64,000 nt of DNA from positions 201,839-265,838 of the forward strand of contig JAUNLT010000001.1 of NCBI GenBank assembly GCA_030532135.1. The letters are read 5' to 3'. Positions 1 to 8,927 of this stretch are shown piece by piece; position 1 is the first letter of the stretch, and every line of letters begins with the position of its first letter. The notes beneath the pieces were generated by a model. The model was given only the letters and a program-made list of their open reading frames with translations. It did no database searches and was not told the DNA's origin. This DNA comes from Lagierella massiliensis. Its GTDB lineage: Bacteria > Bacillota > Clostridia > Tissierellales > Peptoniphilaceae. The position numbers were made by a program, and so were the translations under genes.

Positions 1-3000
1 AGGGGAAATATTTATGATAGGAACGGAGAAATACTTGCAAGTAATAAAACAGTATTTACAGCAAGTATACTTAAAAATGACTTTTTAGAATTAACGCAAG
101 ATGAAAGAAACGAGAACTTAAGGGATTTATCAAGACTTTTGGAATTAGATGGATCCAATATAAATTCGGACTATTCACTATCTGTCAATTTAATAAAGTA
201 TAAACACAAAGATTCTTATTTAGAAGAAGAAAATCCAATAGAAAAGATGATAAGGATTGTAAAAGATAATAAGTTGCTACCTGTGATCATATACAAAGAG
301 GTAAATGAGGATGGGTATAGTTACAAGGTAATAAATACAGTGATTAAGTCCTTAAATAACAAAGGTGAAGACTTACCAATTATGGCAGGAAGTGACAGGG
401 TAGAATTTGAAGAAAATGCTGAAAATTCAACTTACTTAAGAGAAAACTCTTATATAGAAAACGAAAGTCCCTATTCCTTTTTAGGAAGAGTGCTTCAAGA
501 CGATGAAGGAATAATTAGAAATATTTTAAACCATCCTATGGGAAGAAAGCTTGTATACGAAGTTTTAGAAGAAAGAGATTTACAAGAAAATTTAGAGATG
601 GTTTCAATTGGTTTTCAAGATGAGCTTATATTATGGGAAACTAAAGCGAAACTTTCTAAACAATATACTGATATTACTGAAGATTCTAATCCAAAAGATG
701 ATTTTGTAACCATTGTTAGAGAATCTTCAATTCACGATTTAATTTCAAATGTTACTATAAATTCTAATTCGGAACAGCAGGTGGTAGTTCCTGCAAAGTT
801 TGCATTAGAAATCTTAGAAAAAAACAATATAAAACACAATTTAGAAGTAGTGGTAGATGAGGAAGATGTTAACAACCCCATTGCAAATATTCAATATACA
901 GATGACGGTAAATACGATCTTAACGCCGAAGATATGTTGATAGCACTACTTGAAGATAATGGTCTTCTTGGTGAATTTATCACAAGTGAGAATATAAAAT
1001 ATATTGCACAGAGTATAAATACAAATAAAAATATAATCCCGTCAATATCAGTAAATGATTGGGAATATAGTTATGAGAAAAATATTTCTGATATGTATGA
1101 AAAATATAATCTTAATAGAAAAGAAAACTCTGTGAAAGATTTATATAAAAAAATTGTAGAGTACTATAATCTACAAAACTTTTCAAAATATGATCAGTTT
1201 AATATAATAAAAATTTATGATTTAATCAATAAACATGGAGACTTGAGGTATGTACCTTTAGACTTGACTTATAATTTATCAGAAGTTACTTTTTCAGCAA
1301 TAGAAGAAAGATTTCCGCTAGGATCTGGAATTATAGTAGATTCTGAGCCTATAAGATACTATCCTGGTGGTTCCTTAGCCTCTCATATTATTGGCTATAT
1401 AGGAAAAATTTCAACAGAGATAGAAAAAGAAGACTATCTATCTGATGAAAACTATAATTTAGCTTCACTTATTGGCAAAAATGGAATTGAAGAAAGTCAA
1501 GAGAGACAATTAAGAGGTACTAATGGTAGTAGAAGAGTTCTTGTTGACAACAGGGGAAATATAACAGAAGTTTTAGGAGAAACAAAACCTATACCGGGAA
1601 ATGACGTATATACCTCACTTGATAAGAAAATTCAGAAAACTGCAGAAAAGGCGCTTTCAGAAACTATTAATTCTTTACAAACAGATAATGTATTTAATTC
1701 TAAATGGGGCGATGTTAACCTTGCAAAATCCAATAGTACAGGACAGTACAAAGATGCAGGTTCAGGTTCTGTTGTAGTTTTAAACGCCAAGACGGGACAA
1801 TTAGTCGCACTTGCAAATGCACCGGATATAAATCTAAATATGTTCTCGACGGGAATTTCAGCCTCTGATTGGAAAAATTTATTCCCAAAAGACGAGAGAG
1901 ATTTACTTGCACCAAGACCTCTTTTAAATATGGCATTACAATCTGCAATACAACCGGGTTCTACCTTTAAGCTTGCAACTTCTCTTGCAGGGCTTGAGAC
2001 AGGACTAGATCCTGACTTTACTATTAAATGTCAAGGGTATATTGAGGTAGGAGGAAGAATTTTTCAAGATGCTATATGGGGACTTTATAGAGGTGTTCAT
2101 GGTAATGAAGGTACAAGAGAAGCCATAAGAGATTCATGTAACTACTATTTTTACAACTTGGCTCTTGGTGTGGATAATGGTTCTAAAGAAGGTGGGAGTT
2201 ATAAATTAAATGTAGATGATGTAGCAAGGTATGCGAAAATATTAGGACTTGGTGAAAAGACTAATATTGATATTAATATACCAAGAGAGACATCGGGAAC
2301 ATTACCAGATAGACAGATTAAAAAGAGAACTTATAGAAGTCTATACCAAAATTTCCTTGAAGAAAATGCACAGAAATATCTAATTGACAAAAATACAACC
2401 AATGAAGAACTGGAAAGTAAAATTCAATCTATGGTTAAGTGGATAGACGAACAAGAAGTTCCATCTGAAACAGAAATAGTTCGAAGACTAAAAGAGCTAG
2501 GGTTTGATACTAGTAAAGTTATAGATAGTTCAAAGCAAAATTTTTCATCGCAAATTAAATACAATTACATTGACCAATCTAATTGGTTAGTAGGAGATAG
2601 CTTGAATGTAGTAATAGGACAAGGACAAAACGCTTACAGTCCACTTCAAATGGCAAGGTATATGGGAACTATTGCAAATGGAGGAATAAAAAATAAAGTT
2701 TCAGTTGTTGATGAAGTTAAAGATCCAAATACTGCAAAGGTAATATATAAAAATAGTCCTACTGGTGAAAAAATAAAAATAGATGATTTTTATTCCCTAG
2801 AAGTTATAAGAGAAGGAGCTAAGATGGCGGCGGAAGAAGGAGGAACAGGTAGAATTTTAGGAAAACTTCCGTTTGAGATGGGGGTTAAATCTGGAACAGC
2901 AGAAGTAGGATTTATAAATCCGGTTACAAAGCAACCATATTCAGATTATGGTTGGATGATAGGCTTTGCACCTTATGATGATCCTGAATATGTAATTGCG

Positions 3001-3096
3001 GCAGTAGTTACTCAAGCAGGAACCAGTGCAAATATTACTCCAATGATTAGAGAAATTATGGGAGAATGTTTAAAGGATTCTACAAAGGTGCAATAA
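1..3096 (+). CDS. mrdA: Penicillin-binding protein 2-like transpeptidase, 5' end outside window
   Basis: Class B penicillin-binding protein that cross-links peptidoglycan, probably with RodA during elongation. The frame is open from base 1, where it already reads RGNIYDRNGEILASN, the signature at the start of the PBP dimerisation domain, so the true start lies upstream and TTG 139 is internal. Transpeptidase motifs are complete: STFK (codons 1960-1971), SCN (2134-2142) and KSGTAE (from 2887). At more than 1030 residues it is much longer than the usual 600-750; the extra length is an acidic, low-complexity stretch between about 150 and 1250 and a second insert around 2330-2560 near the active-site domain. 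Its stop overlaps the start of the RNase gene by one base. Family is certain; the PBP2/mrdA subgroup rests on gene order. Confidence 0.9.
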   Translation, partial: RGNIYDRNGEILASNKTVFTASILKNDFLELTQDERNENLRDLSRLLELDGSNINSDYSLSVNLIKYKHKDSYLEEENPIEKMIRIVKDNKLLPVIIYKEVNEDGYSYKVINTVIKSLNNKGEDLPIMAGSDRVEFEENAENSTYLRENSYIENESPYSFLGRVLQDDEGIIRNILNHPMGRKLVYEVLEERDLQENLEMVSIGFQDELILWETKAKLSKQYTDITEDSNPKDDFVTIVRESSIHDLISNVTINSNSEQQVVVPAKFALEILEKNNIKHNLEVVVDEEDVNNPIANIQYTDDGKYDLNAEDMLIALLEDNGLLGEFITSENIKYIAQSINTNKNIIPSISVNDWEYSYEKNISDMYEKYNLNRKENSVKDLYKKIVEYYNLQNFSKYDQFNIIKIYDLINKHGDLRYVPLDLTYNLSEVTFSAIEERFPLGSGIIVDSEPIRYYPGGSLASHIIGYIGKISTEIEKEDYLSDENYNLASLIGKNGIEESQERQLRGTNGSRRVLVDNRGNITEVLGETKPIPGNDVYTSLDKKIQKTAEKALSETINSLQTDNVFNSKWGDVNLAKSNSTGQYKDAGSGSVVVLNAKTGQLVALANAPDINLNMFSTGISASDWKNLFPKDERDLLAPRPLLNMALQSAIQPGSTFKLATSLAGLETGLDPDFTIKCQGYIEVGGRIFQDAIWGLYRGVHGNEGTREAIRDSCNYYFYNLALGVDNGSKEGGSYKLNVDDVARYAKILGLGEKTNIDINIPRETSGTLPDRQIKKRTYRSLYQNFLEENAQKYLIDKNTTNEELESKIQSMVKWIDEQEVPSETEIVRRLKELGFDTSKVIDSSKQNFSSQIKYNYIDQSNWLVGDSLNVVIGQGQNAYSPLQMARYMGTIANGGIKNKVSVVDEVKDPNTAKVIYKNSPTGEKIKIDDFYSLEVIREGAKMAAEEGGTGRILGKLPFEMGVKSGTAEVGFINPVTKQPYSDYGWMIGFAPYDDPEYVIAAVVTQAGTSANITPMIREIMGECLKDSTKVQ

Positions 3097-4142
3097 TGGG
3101 AAGGTTTTTTATTCAAAATGAAAAAGAACTTTTATATTTAGGTTTAATTAATAATGGAAAACTTCAAAGGTTATTTAAAATTTCTGAAAGTGAAGGTATT
3201 TATATTTCTATAATAGAGCGAAAAATGCCTAACTATAACGGATATATTATTTCTTTAGAAGATGGTAAAAAGGGACTTTTGGATGAAAAACAAGTGCTTG
3301 GAAAAGTGAAACCTGGAGATGAAGTTATTGTAGGACTATATAAGAAGACTCAAGGTACAAAGCTTGACAAATACACTATGAATTATGGAATCCCTGGTAA
3401 GTATATTGTTTATTATCCTAATAAAAAGAGAATAAATTTTTCAAAAAAATTATCCAACGAAGACAAAAATGAACTTTACAACAAAGCATTAGAAAGTGAA
3501 ATTTACAATGTAGTGTTTAGATCTAACGCGGGTAGCATAGATTTTCTTGATATAAAAAAAGAATACGAAAGTTTAAAAAATGTTAATAAAAAAATCATTG
3601 AAGAATCAAAATTTTTACCTATCCCAAGAAAGCTATTTGTATCTTATAAAAACTTGTACTCTACTTTACAAGGGGTAAAAGAACCTATTTATGTTAATGA
3701 CAAGGATATAGAAAAGTATCTTAAAAAATATTTGCCTAACAAAGATATAAGATTTGATAAATACTATAAATTTACACATGATCAATCAATAGAAGAAGAT
3801 CTTGTTAATTTACAAAGAAAAGTATTACCATTACCAAATAATGGAAATATAATAATAGAAAAAACTGAAGCATTAACGGTGATAGACGTTAATGGAAAAG
3901 AAAACTCTGACTTTCTTAAATTAAATATGGACGCGATAAGTGAATCGATTAGAGCTATGGAAGTTTTGGATTTACAAGGTATAGTCATTATAGACTGTAT
4001 AACTTTAAAAAAGTCTGAATACACAGAACTTTTAAAGTATATTAACAATATACTAAAAGGATATGAGAAAATTAAATTTCATGGTATTACAAAATTAGGT
4101 CTTTTAGAGTTTACAAAAACAGGTTTAACTATTGACATTTAA
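3096..4142 (+). CDS. rng: Ribonuclease E/G family protein, short form
   Basis: Single-strand RNA endonuclease of the RNase E/G family (348 aa). The start is ATG 3096, which overlaps the PBP stop (taATG); an upstream frame extension lies inside the PBP gene. Visible are the S1-like part (GYIISLEDGKKGLL, then VKPGDEVIV and PGKYIVYYPN) and the catalytic part with the two metal-binding aspartates in LTVIDVNGK and IVIIDCITL. It ends at KLGLLEFTKTGLTIDI, shortly after the DNase I-like domain, and lacks the CPxC zinc link that holds E. coli RNase E/G dimers together; proteins of this family in Firmicutes are often about 400-480 aa. Likely involved in RNA turnover or rRNA maturation. Confidence 0.85.
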   Translation: MGRFFIQNEKELLYLGLINNGKLQRLFKISESEGIYISIIERKMPNYNGYIISLEDGKKGLLDEKQVLGKVKPGDEVIVGLYKKTQGTKLDKYTMNYGIPGKYIVYYPNKKRINFSKKLSNEDKNELYNKALESEIYNVVFRSNAGSIDFLDIKKEYESLKNVNKKIIEESKFLPIPRKLFVSYKNLYSTLQGVKEPIYVNDKDIEKYLKKYLPNKDIRFDKYYKFTHDQSIEEDLVNLQRKVLPLPNNGNIIIEKTEALTVIDVNGKENSDFLKLNMDAISESIRAMEVLDLQGIVIIDCITLKKSEYTELLKYINNILKGYEKIKFHGITKLGLLEFTKTGLTIDI

Positions 4143-4161
4143 TGATATTGTATATATAATA
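4133..4161 (+). promoter_or_regulatory. Consensus sigma-A promoter for rplU
   Basis: A perfect -35 (TTGACA, 4133-4138), 17-base spacer and perfect -10 (TATAAT, 4156-4161) lie across the 3' end of the RNase gene. It would start transcription near 4168, just before the L21 leader, and makes the ribosomal protein genes independent of the upstream cell-wall operon. Confidence 0.85.
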
Positions 4162-4165
4162 TTCA

Positions 4166-4236
4166 AGTGTGTAACCGCACGATCCAGGTATTAAAGCGAA
4201 AGCACCTGTGTCGGCGAGTCTTAATAATGAGGAGGT
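4166..4236 (+). ncRNA. L21 ribosomal protein leader
   Basis: The untranslated leader between the consensus promoter and rplU contains GTGTAACCGCACGATCCAGG followed by AAAGCGAAAGCACCTGTGTC, which matches from memory the conserved core of the Rfam L21 leader found before rplU in Firmicutes. It ends next to the ribosome-binding site GAGGAGGTG. In this family the RNA is thought to be bound by L21 for autogenous control. Boundaries are approximate; an Infernal search against the L21 leader model would settle it. Confidence 0.75.
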
Positions 4237-4241
4237 GCACT

Positions 4242-4553
4242 ATGTACGCAGTAATTGAAACTGGTGGAAAACAATTAAACGTAGAGGTTGGTAAAAGCTA
4301 CAGAGTTGAAAAACTTAATGTTAATGAAGGAGACACTGTAGAATTTGAAAAAGTTTTATTAATTTCTGATGGAGAAGATTTAAAGGTTGGTAAGCCTGTA
4401 GTTGAAGGAGCAAAAGTTAAAGCAACTGTTGAAGCTCAAGGCAAAGGCAAGAAAGTAATTGTTTATAAATTTAAACCTAAGAAAAACTTCAGAAAGAAAA
4501 AAGGACATCGTCAACCTTTTACCCAAGTTAAAATCGAAGCAATAGAAGGTTAA
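4242..4553 (+). CDS. rplU: Large ribosomal subunit protein L21
   Basis: 103-residue L21 (bL21) beginning [11 protein letters not shown], with the basic tail [20 protein letters not shown] that binds 23S rRNA. ATG 4242 is chosen because it follows GAGGAGGTG by a normal distance and gives the canonical N-terminus; a longer reading upstream would run through the leader RNA. First gene of the classical rplU-prp-rpmA set; the next gene starts one base after its stop. Confidence 0.97.
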   Translation: MYAVIETGGKQLNVEVGKSYRVEKLNVNEGDTVEFEKVLLISDGEDLKVGKPVVEGAKVKATVEAQGKGKKVIVYKFKPKKNFRKKKGHRQPFTQVKIEAIEG

Positions 4554-4554
4554 T

Positions 4555-4899
4555 ATGATTAAGGGAAAGATTATAAAGAACAAAGAAGGTCATATTTATC
4601 ATGTTTCAGTAAAGGGACATGCTGACTTTTCAGATCATGGAAAAGACATTGTCTGTTCCGCTATCTCTGTATATCTTACCAATACTATAAATACATTAAC
4701 CGAAATAGTTAAAGTGGACGATTATCTTGAATATGAAGTAGAAACAGGAAATTTCCTGTTAAATGTAAATTATTCAAATTTGACTGAAAAAGAGACAAAT
4801 GAAACCGCTTTAATATTAGAAAGTTTAAAATTAGCCTTGACATTGGTCGAGGATTCATACGGAAAATACATTAAAATTGTAACTGAGGAGGTGCAATGA
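4555..4899 (+). CDS. prp: Ribosomal-processing cysteine protease Prp (YsxB)
   Basis: 114-residue Prp. In Firmicutes this protease removes a short N-terminal extension from ribosomal protein L27. The catalytic His and Cys are seen in [19 protein letters not shown] (residues about 20-38). It sits, as usual, between rplU and rpmA, and the downstream L27 carries the cleavage motif, so enzyme and substrate are encoded side by side. Its TGA overlaps the L27 start. Confidence 0.93.
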   Translation: MIKGKIIKNKEGHIYHVSVKGHADFSDHGKDIVCSAISVYLTNTINTLTEIVKVDDYLEYEVETGNFLLNVNYSNLTEKETNETALILESLKLALTLVEDSYGKYIKIVTEEVQ

Positions 4900-5189
4900 T
4901 GTTAAAACTGGACTTACAATTATTTGCCAGCAAAAAAGGAGTAGGTTCATCTAAGAATGGTCGTGACAGTAAAGCTAAAATGCTTGGCACTAAAAGAGCA
5001 GATGGACAGTTTGTATTAGCAGGAAATATCCTTGTTAGACAAAGAGGCACTAAAATCCATGCAGGAAACAATGTAGGTAGAGGTGGAGATGACACTTTAT
5101 TTGCAAAAGTTGACGGCGTTGTAAAATTTGAAAGATTAGGAAAAACTAGAAAACAAGTTTCTGTTTATCCTAAAGAGAATTTAGCTTAA
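4899..5189 (+). CDS. rpmA: Large ribosomal subunit protein L27, with Prp-cleaved extension
   Basis: 96-residue L27 (bL27). The N-terminus reads [14 protein letters not shown]; cleavage by Prp after LQLF would expose the mature ASKKG end that reaches the peptidyl-transferase centre. Two ATGs lie in tandem (4896 and 4899); 4899 is preferred because AGGAGG (4886-4891) is 7 bases away and the resulting MLKLDLQLF matches family members, while 4896 is only 4 bases away. Ends with a strong terminator, closing the rplU operon. Confidence 0.96.
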   Translation: MLKLDLQLFASKKGVGSSKNGRDSKAKMLGTKRADGQFVLAGNILVRQRGTKIHAGNNVGRGGDDTLFAKVDGVVKFERLGKTRKQVSVYPKENLA

Positions 5190-5190
5190 T

Positions 5191-5220
5191 TAATCACCGA
5201 TTTTCGGTGATTTTTATTTT
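5191..5220 (+). terminator. Rho-independent terminator after rpmA
   Basis: Inverted repeat AATCACCGA / TCGGTGATT with a short T loop, followed by TTTATTTT, directly after the rpmA stop. Confidence 0.9.
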
Positions 5221-5235
5221 TCTAGAGTTATTTTC

Positions 5236-5258
5236 TAATGAGATTATGTTATTATAAT
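5236..5258 (+). promoter_or_regulatory. Possible promoter of obgE
   Basis: A perfect -10 (TATAAT, 5253-5258) lies 33 bases before the obgE start, after the rpmA terminator. No convincing -35 is visible at the right distance, so only the -10 is supported. Confidence 0.5.
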
Positions 5259-5291
5259 AGAAAGTATCAATGACTTTGAAAGGAAAATAAA

Positions 5292-6563
5292 ATGTTTATA
5301 GATATTGCAAAAATAGAATTAAAAGCCGGTAAAGGTGGAGATGGAGCTGTATCTTTTAGAAGGGAAAAGTTTGAACCTTCTGGAGGTCCTTACGGTGGAG
5401 ACGGAGGCGATGGGGGAAATATATTCATCGTGGCAGACGAATCGGTTACAACTCTAATGGACTTTAGATATAGAAGACATTATAAAGCTGAAAATGGTCA
5501 AAATGGTGGAACTAAGAAGATGTTTGGTAAAAAAGGCGAAGATCTTTATCTAAAGGTTCCTGTAGGTACTCTCGTTAAAGATTTTGACACCGATAAGGTA
5601 ATGTTCGATTTAAATGAAAAAGATCAAATTGTAATGGTTTGTAAAGGTGGTAGAGGTGGCAGAGGAAATGCTAGATTTGCAACTTCTAAAAGACAAGCAC
5701 CTAGGTTTGCAGAGCCGGGAACAAAAGGAGAAGAAAAAACCATTAAGCTTGAGATGAAATTGATAGCGGATGTGGGACTTGTGGGTATGCCAAATGTTGG
5801 TAAGTCTTCTCTTCTTTCTATTATGTCCGAAGCTAAACCTAAAATAGCAAATTATCATTTTACAACTTTAGAGCCAAATCTTGGAGTAGTTAAGGTTTCG
5901 GGAAGTGAATCTTTTGTAATAGCAGATATTCCGGGACTAATAGAGGGAGCTAGTGAAGGAGTAGGACTTGGATTTGATTTTCTCAGACATATTGAACGAA
6001 CTAAGGTATTAGTTCATGTATTAGATGTTTCAGGTTCAGAAGGTAGAAACTGTATTGAAGATTACAATATTATAAGAAAAGAAATTCTTTCTTATAATTT
6101 AAAAATTGCAGATAAAAAAGAAATCATTGTTGCCAATAAAATGGATTTGCCTGGAGCAAGTGAAGGACTTAAAAAACTCAAAGAAGTGTTTTCAGATAGG
6201 GTTTCAGACATAGTTCCAATATCGGCAGCAACCACGGAAAACATTGATAATTTAAAATACAAAATCCATGAAGCTTTAAAGGAAACTAATTTAAAATCTC
6301 AAACTTATGATGAAATTTATGTTCAGGTTGAAGAGGAAGAAAAACCTGACTACGAGATTAAAAAAGAAGATGGAGTATTTATTGTAACAGGTCCTTTAAT
6401 AGATCATTTAGTATATAGGACTAATTTTGAAGACCATGAATCTTTAAGACATTTTCAAAAAATTCTTACGGATAAAGGGGTTTTTGAACAACTTAAAGAA
6501 AAAGGTATTCAAGAGAAGGACACTGTTATTGTAGGTGATATGGAATTTGATTATTTAGGATAG
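5292..6563 (+). CDS. obgE: GTPase ObgE (CgtA)
   Basis: 423-residue Obg GTPase needed for 50S ribosome assembly and linked to stress signalling. Order of parts: glycine-rich Obg fold (residues 1-158, e.g. GGPYGGDGGDGGN), GTPase domain with G1 GMPNVGKSS (about 165-172), G3 DIPG (about 212) and G4 NKMD (about 281), then the OCT domain from about 345, a Firmicute-type C-terminus. Start ATG 5292 follows GAAAGGA. It opens a tightly packed run with yhbY, nadD, yqeK and rsfS, most of which overlap, so they are probably co-transcribed. Confidence 0.97.
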   Translation: MFIDIAKIELKAGKGGDGAVSFRREKFEPSGGPYGGDGGDGGNIFIVADESVTTLMDFRYRRHYKAENGQNGGTKKMFGKKGEDLYLKVPVGTLVKDFDTDKVMFDLNEKDQIVMVCKGGRGGRGNARFATSKRQAPRFAEPGTKGEEKTIKLEMKLIADVGLVGMPNVGKSSLLSIMSEAKPKIANYHFTTLEPNLGVVKVSGSESFVIADIPGLIEGASEGVGLGFDFLRHIERTKVLVHVLDVSGSEGRNCIEDYNIIRKEILSYNLKIADKKEIIVANKMDLPGASEGLKKLKEVFSDRVSDIVPISAATTENIDNLKYKIHEALKETNLKSQTYDEIYVQVEEEEKPDYEIKKEDGVFIVTGPLIDHLVYRTNFEDHESLRHFQKILTDKGVFEQLKEKGIQEKDTVIVGDMEFDYLG

Positions 6564-6571
6564 GAGGTAGC

Positions 6572-6859
6572 ATGATTAATCCTAAACAAAGATCTTATTT
6601 AAAGAGTATTGCTCATAATTTAGACCCTTTGCTAATAATAGGCAAAGGCGGTGTTACAGAAAACACAATAGAACAACTTAATGACCTTTTAAATAAGAGA
6701 GAGCTAGTTAAGTTAAAAATCTTAGATAATAATCTGGATAATAGAGAAGAGATGATTGAAAAAATTCTAAATGAATTAAATTGTGATTTTGTTCAATTTA
6801 TTGGGTCAAAATTAACAATTTATAGACAATCGGAGGAAAAGAAAATTGAATTGCCATAA
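6572..6859 (+). CDS. yhbY: YhbY-like CRM-domain RNA-binding protein
   Basis: 95-residue protein made of one CRS1-YhbY (CRM) domain: MINPKQRSYLKSIAHNLDP followed by IIGKGGVTE, the GxxG RNA-binding loop of this family. Known members bind pre-50S ribosomal particles, which fits its position between obgE and rsfS. The ribosome-binding site TAGGAGG lies 7 bases before ATG 6572. Its 3' end overlaps the nadD start by 14 bases. Confidence 0.93.
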   Translation: MINPKQRSYLKSIAHNLDPLLIIGKGGVTENTIEQLNDLLNKRELVKLKILDNNLDNREEMIEKILNELNCDFVQFIGSKLTIYRQSEEKKIELP

Positions 6860-7445
6860 TTTTGGCGTTTTTGGGGGAACTTTTAATCCACTTCATCTAG
6901 GACATTTGATAATTGCACAGGAAGTAAAAGAATATTTAAATTTAAATAAGATTATTTTTATCCCGTCAGGAAATCCACCACATAAGTCTTTACAAGTAAG
7001 TAGAGAGGACAGGCTTAAAATGGTGGAGCTTGGAATAAGTGACAATGAAAACTTTTTAATAGAAGATTATGAGATTAAAAAAAAATCTAGAAGTTATTCA
7101 GTTGAAACTATTGCATACCTAGAAAAAAAATATAGATGTACGGGACTTTATTTTATAATAGGAGAAGATTCTTTTATGGAAATTGAAAAATGGTATAAGT
7201 ATAAAGAGTTAATTTCCAAAGTTAAGCTAATAGTAGTTAATAGAAATACAAAATATGCGGAAAAAATTGAAAATAAGATACTTAGGTACCGACATAAAGG
7301 ATATGATGTAGACTGGATAAAAATTCCATATTTAGATATTTCTTCTTCCTATATTAGAGAAGGTTTTAAAAGTGGTAAAGACCCAAGATATTATCTACCA
7401 GATAAAGTGTATGAATATATTACAGATAGAGGATTATATGATTGA
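6846..7445 (+). CDS. nadD: Nicotinate-nucleotide adenylyltransferase
   Basis: Converts nicotinate mononucleotide plus ATP to deamido-NAD in NAD biosynthesis. The 199-residue sequence has the nucleotidyltransferase motif GVFGGTFNPLHLGH near the N-terminus and the SSSYIREG motif (family ISSTxIR) near the C-terminus. The start is TTG 6846: no ATG precedes the conserved GGTFNP block in frame, and CGGAGG ends 9 bases upstream. It overlaps yhbY by 14 bases and yqeK by 8, indicating translational coupling. Confidence 0.95.
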   Translation: MNCHNFGVFGGTFNPLHLGHLIIAQEVKEYLNLNKIIFIPSGNPPHKSLQVSREDRLKMVELGISDNENFLIEDYEIKKKSRSYSVETIAYLEKKYRCTGLYFIIGEDSFMEIEKWYKYKELISKVKLIVVNRNTKYAEKIENKILRYRHKGYDVDWIKIPYLDISSSYIREGFKSGKDPRYYLPDKVYEYITDRGLYD

Positions 7446-8025
7446 TAAAGCAGAGATTATAAAAGATTTAAAACATAACTTATCAAAGAGTAGATATGAA
7501 CATAGTGTTTCTGTGTCTAAAAAAGCTATGGAAATTGGAAGTCGTTATGGACTCGATAATGAAAAGTTAGAGATTGCGGGTATTCTTCATGACTGTGCTA
7601 AAGGGCAGGAAGAAAAATATGAAAAGAAATATTCTAAAGAGTTTAAAGAACTTTTAAAAGATAAAAAAAACAGTCAATATACAAATCCTTTTTTGAAACA
7701 CTGCCTATTGGGTATGATAGTAGCAAGAGAAAAATATAAAGTTAAAGATGAAAATATACTTAATTCCATCAAGGAACACACTACAGGAAGTTTAAATATG
7801 AGTAAACTTTCTAAAGTTATTTACTTGGCGGACAAAACTGAAGATTACAGAGATTATGATGGTGTAGATGATATAAGAAAACTTTCTTTAATAGACATGG
7901 ACAAAGCCATTGTCTTAAGTCTAAATAATACGATTAATTATTTGATTGAAAATGATAGACAAATTGCACCGGAAAGTATAGAACTTAGGAACTTTTTATT
8001 AGGAGGTATTGGTGAAAGAAATTGA
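7438..8025 (+). CDS. yqeK: YqeK-type HD-domain diadenosine tetraphosphatase
   Basis: 195-residue HD-domain hydrolase; YqeK homologues cleave Ap4A symmetrically. The HD motif is LHDCAKG (residues about 48-54), preceded by the histidine of RYEHSVSVSKKA; later His and Asp residues (FLKHCLLG, YLADKTED) complete the metal site. ATG 7438 is chosen over an upstream in-frame ATG at 7372 because the latter lies deep in nadD; AGAGG precedes 7438. It overlaps both neighbours. Confidence 0.92.
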   Translation: MIDKAEIIKDLKHNLSKSRYEHSVSVSKKAMEIGSRYGLDNEKLEIAGILHDCAKGQEEKYEKKYSKEFKELLKDKKNSQYTNPFLKHCLLGMIVAREKYKVKDENILNSIKEHTTGSLNMSKLSKVIYLADKTEDYRDYDGVDDIRKLSLIDMDKAIVLSLNNTINYLIENDRQIAPESIELRNFLLGGIGERN

Positions 8026-8320
8026 TTTAGTGGTTAAAGCCTGTGAAGATAAAATTGCAAAGGATGTAGTAGCTATAAAGCTTAAAGAAGGGCTGGCAAT
8101 AGCTGATTATTTTGTTATAGCCACAGGAAATACAGCTAATCAAACTCAAGCAATTTCCGATGAGGTAGAAGATGTTGCTCTTAAAAACGGAATGAATGTA
8201 ATAGGAGTTGAAGGTTATAGTGAAGGTAGCTGGATACTTGAGGATTTAGGGGATATTATAGTTCATGTATTTACCCCTGAGGCTAGAGAATACTACAATC
8301 TGGAAAGATTGTGGAAATAA
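8012..8320 (+). CDS. rsfS: Ribosomal silencing factor RsfS
   Basis: 102-residue RsfS (Iojap/YbeB family), which binds L14 on the 50S subunit and blocks subunit joining under starvation. Typical motifs: ADYFVIATGNTANQTQAI and EGYSEGSWILEDLGDIIVHVF. GTG 8012 is preferred to the adjacent TTG 8009, because AGGAGG at 8001-8006 is 5 bases from GTG but only 2 from TTG. Overlaps yqeK by 14 bases. Confidence 0.95.
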   Translation: MKEIDLVVKACEDKIAKDVVAIKLKEGLAIADYFVIATGNTANQTQAISDEVEDVALKNGMNVIGVEGYSEGSWILEDLGDIIVHVFTPEAREYYNLERLWK

Positions 8321-8337
8321 ATTTAAGGAGAAATAAT

Positions 8338-8730
8338 ATGGGATTAGAATTTATTAAAACGCATAAGGCACCTGAAGCTATTGGACCTTATTCACAAGGC
8401 ACTGTAGGAGAAAAAAATAGTAAAGTACTTTTAGTTTCAGGACAACTTCCCGTTAAAGATGGAGAATTAAAAACTGAAATAAAAGAAGCTACATTGACAA
8501 GTCTTGAAAATGTTCTTGCAATAGTTGAAGCTGGAGGCGGAAAACTAGAAGATATTGCAAGAGTTGGAGTTTTTGTAAAAGACATGGACGACTTTTCAGA
8601 GATTAATAAAGTTTATGAAGAGTTCTTTAAAGATCACAAACCTGCAAGAGCTTTAGTAGAAGTTTCTAAACTTCCAAAAGACGCAGTAATTGAAATAGAA
8701 GCTACAGCGTTAATTACACAAAATCTATAA
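8338..8730 (+). CDS. ridA: RidA family enamine/imine deaminase
   Basis: 130-residue RidA (YjgF/YER057c/UK114) protein that hydrolyses reactive enamine/imine intermediates released by PLP enzymes such as threonine dehydratase. Diagnostic residues: AIGPYSQGTVG near the N-terminus, and PARALVEVSKLP followed by DAVIEIEATALI, containing the catalytic arginine and glutamate. ATG 8338 follows AAGGAG by 7 bases; a TTG/ATG reading from 8311 would overlap rsfS without a ribosome-binding site. Last gene of the block, followed by a terminator. Confidence 0.94.
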   Translation: MGLEFIKTHKAPEAIGPYSQGTVGEKNSKVLLVSGQLPVKDGELKTEIKEATLTSLENVLAIVEAGGGKLEDIARVGVFVKDMDDFSEINKVYEEFFKDHKPARALVEVSKLPKDAVIEIEATALITQNL

Positions 8731-8754
8731 AATTGTATATTATTTAAAATTTAC

Positions 8755-8788
8755 TGCCCCTTTCTACTTAACTGGAAAGGGGTTTTTA
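8755..8788 (+). terminator. Rho-independent terminator after ridA
   Basis: Stem CCCCTTTC (8757-8764) and GAAAGGGG (8775-8782) followed by TTTTT. Confidence 0.92.
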
Positions 8789-8822
8789 AAATTAATTTAA
8801 AATATAAATCATATAAATTAAA

Positions 8823-8851
8823 CTGATTTTTACTTAGGTTTAAAGTATAAT
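8823..8851 (+). promoter_or_regulatory. Possible promoter before the small ORF at 8928
   Basis: CTGATT (8823-8828), 17 bases, TATAAT (8846-8851). The -10 is perfect and the -35 partial. It lies after the ridA terminator and would begin a transcript near 8858. Confidence 0.55.
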
Positions 8852-8927
8852 TATTGTAAAATTTAAAATTTCAGAGTACAATAAAAATGAAAGATATTAA
8901 ATGTCTTATTAAATCAGGAGTAGATTT

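Noticed and set aside
4167..4241. N-terminal extension of L21
   Set aside because: Lies in the L21 leader RNA; the canonical start [11 protein letters not shown] is at 4242.
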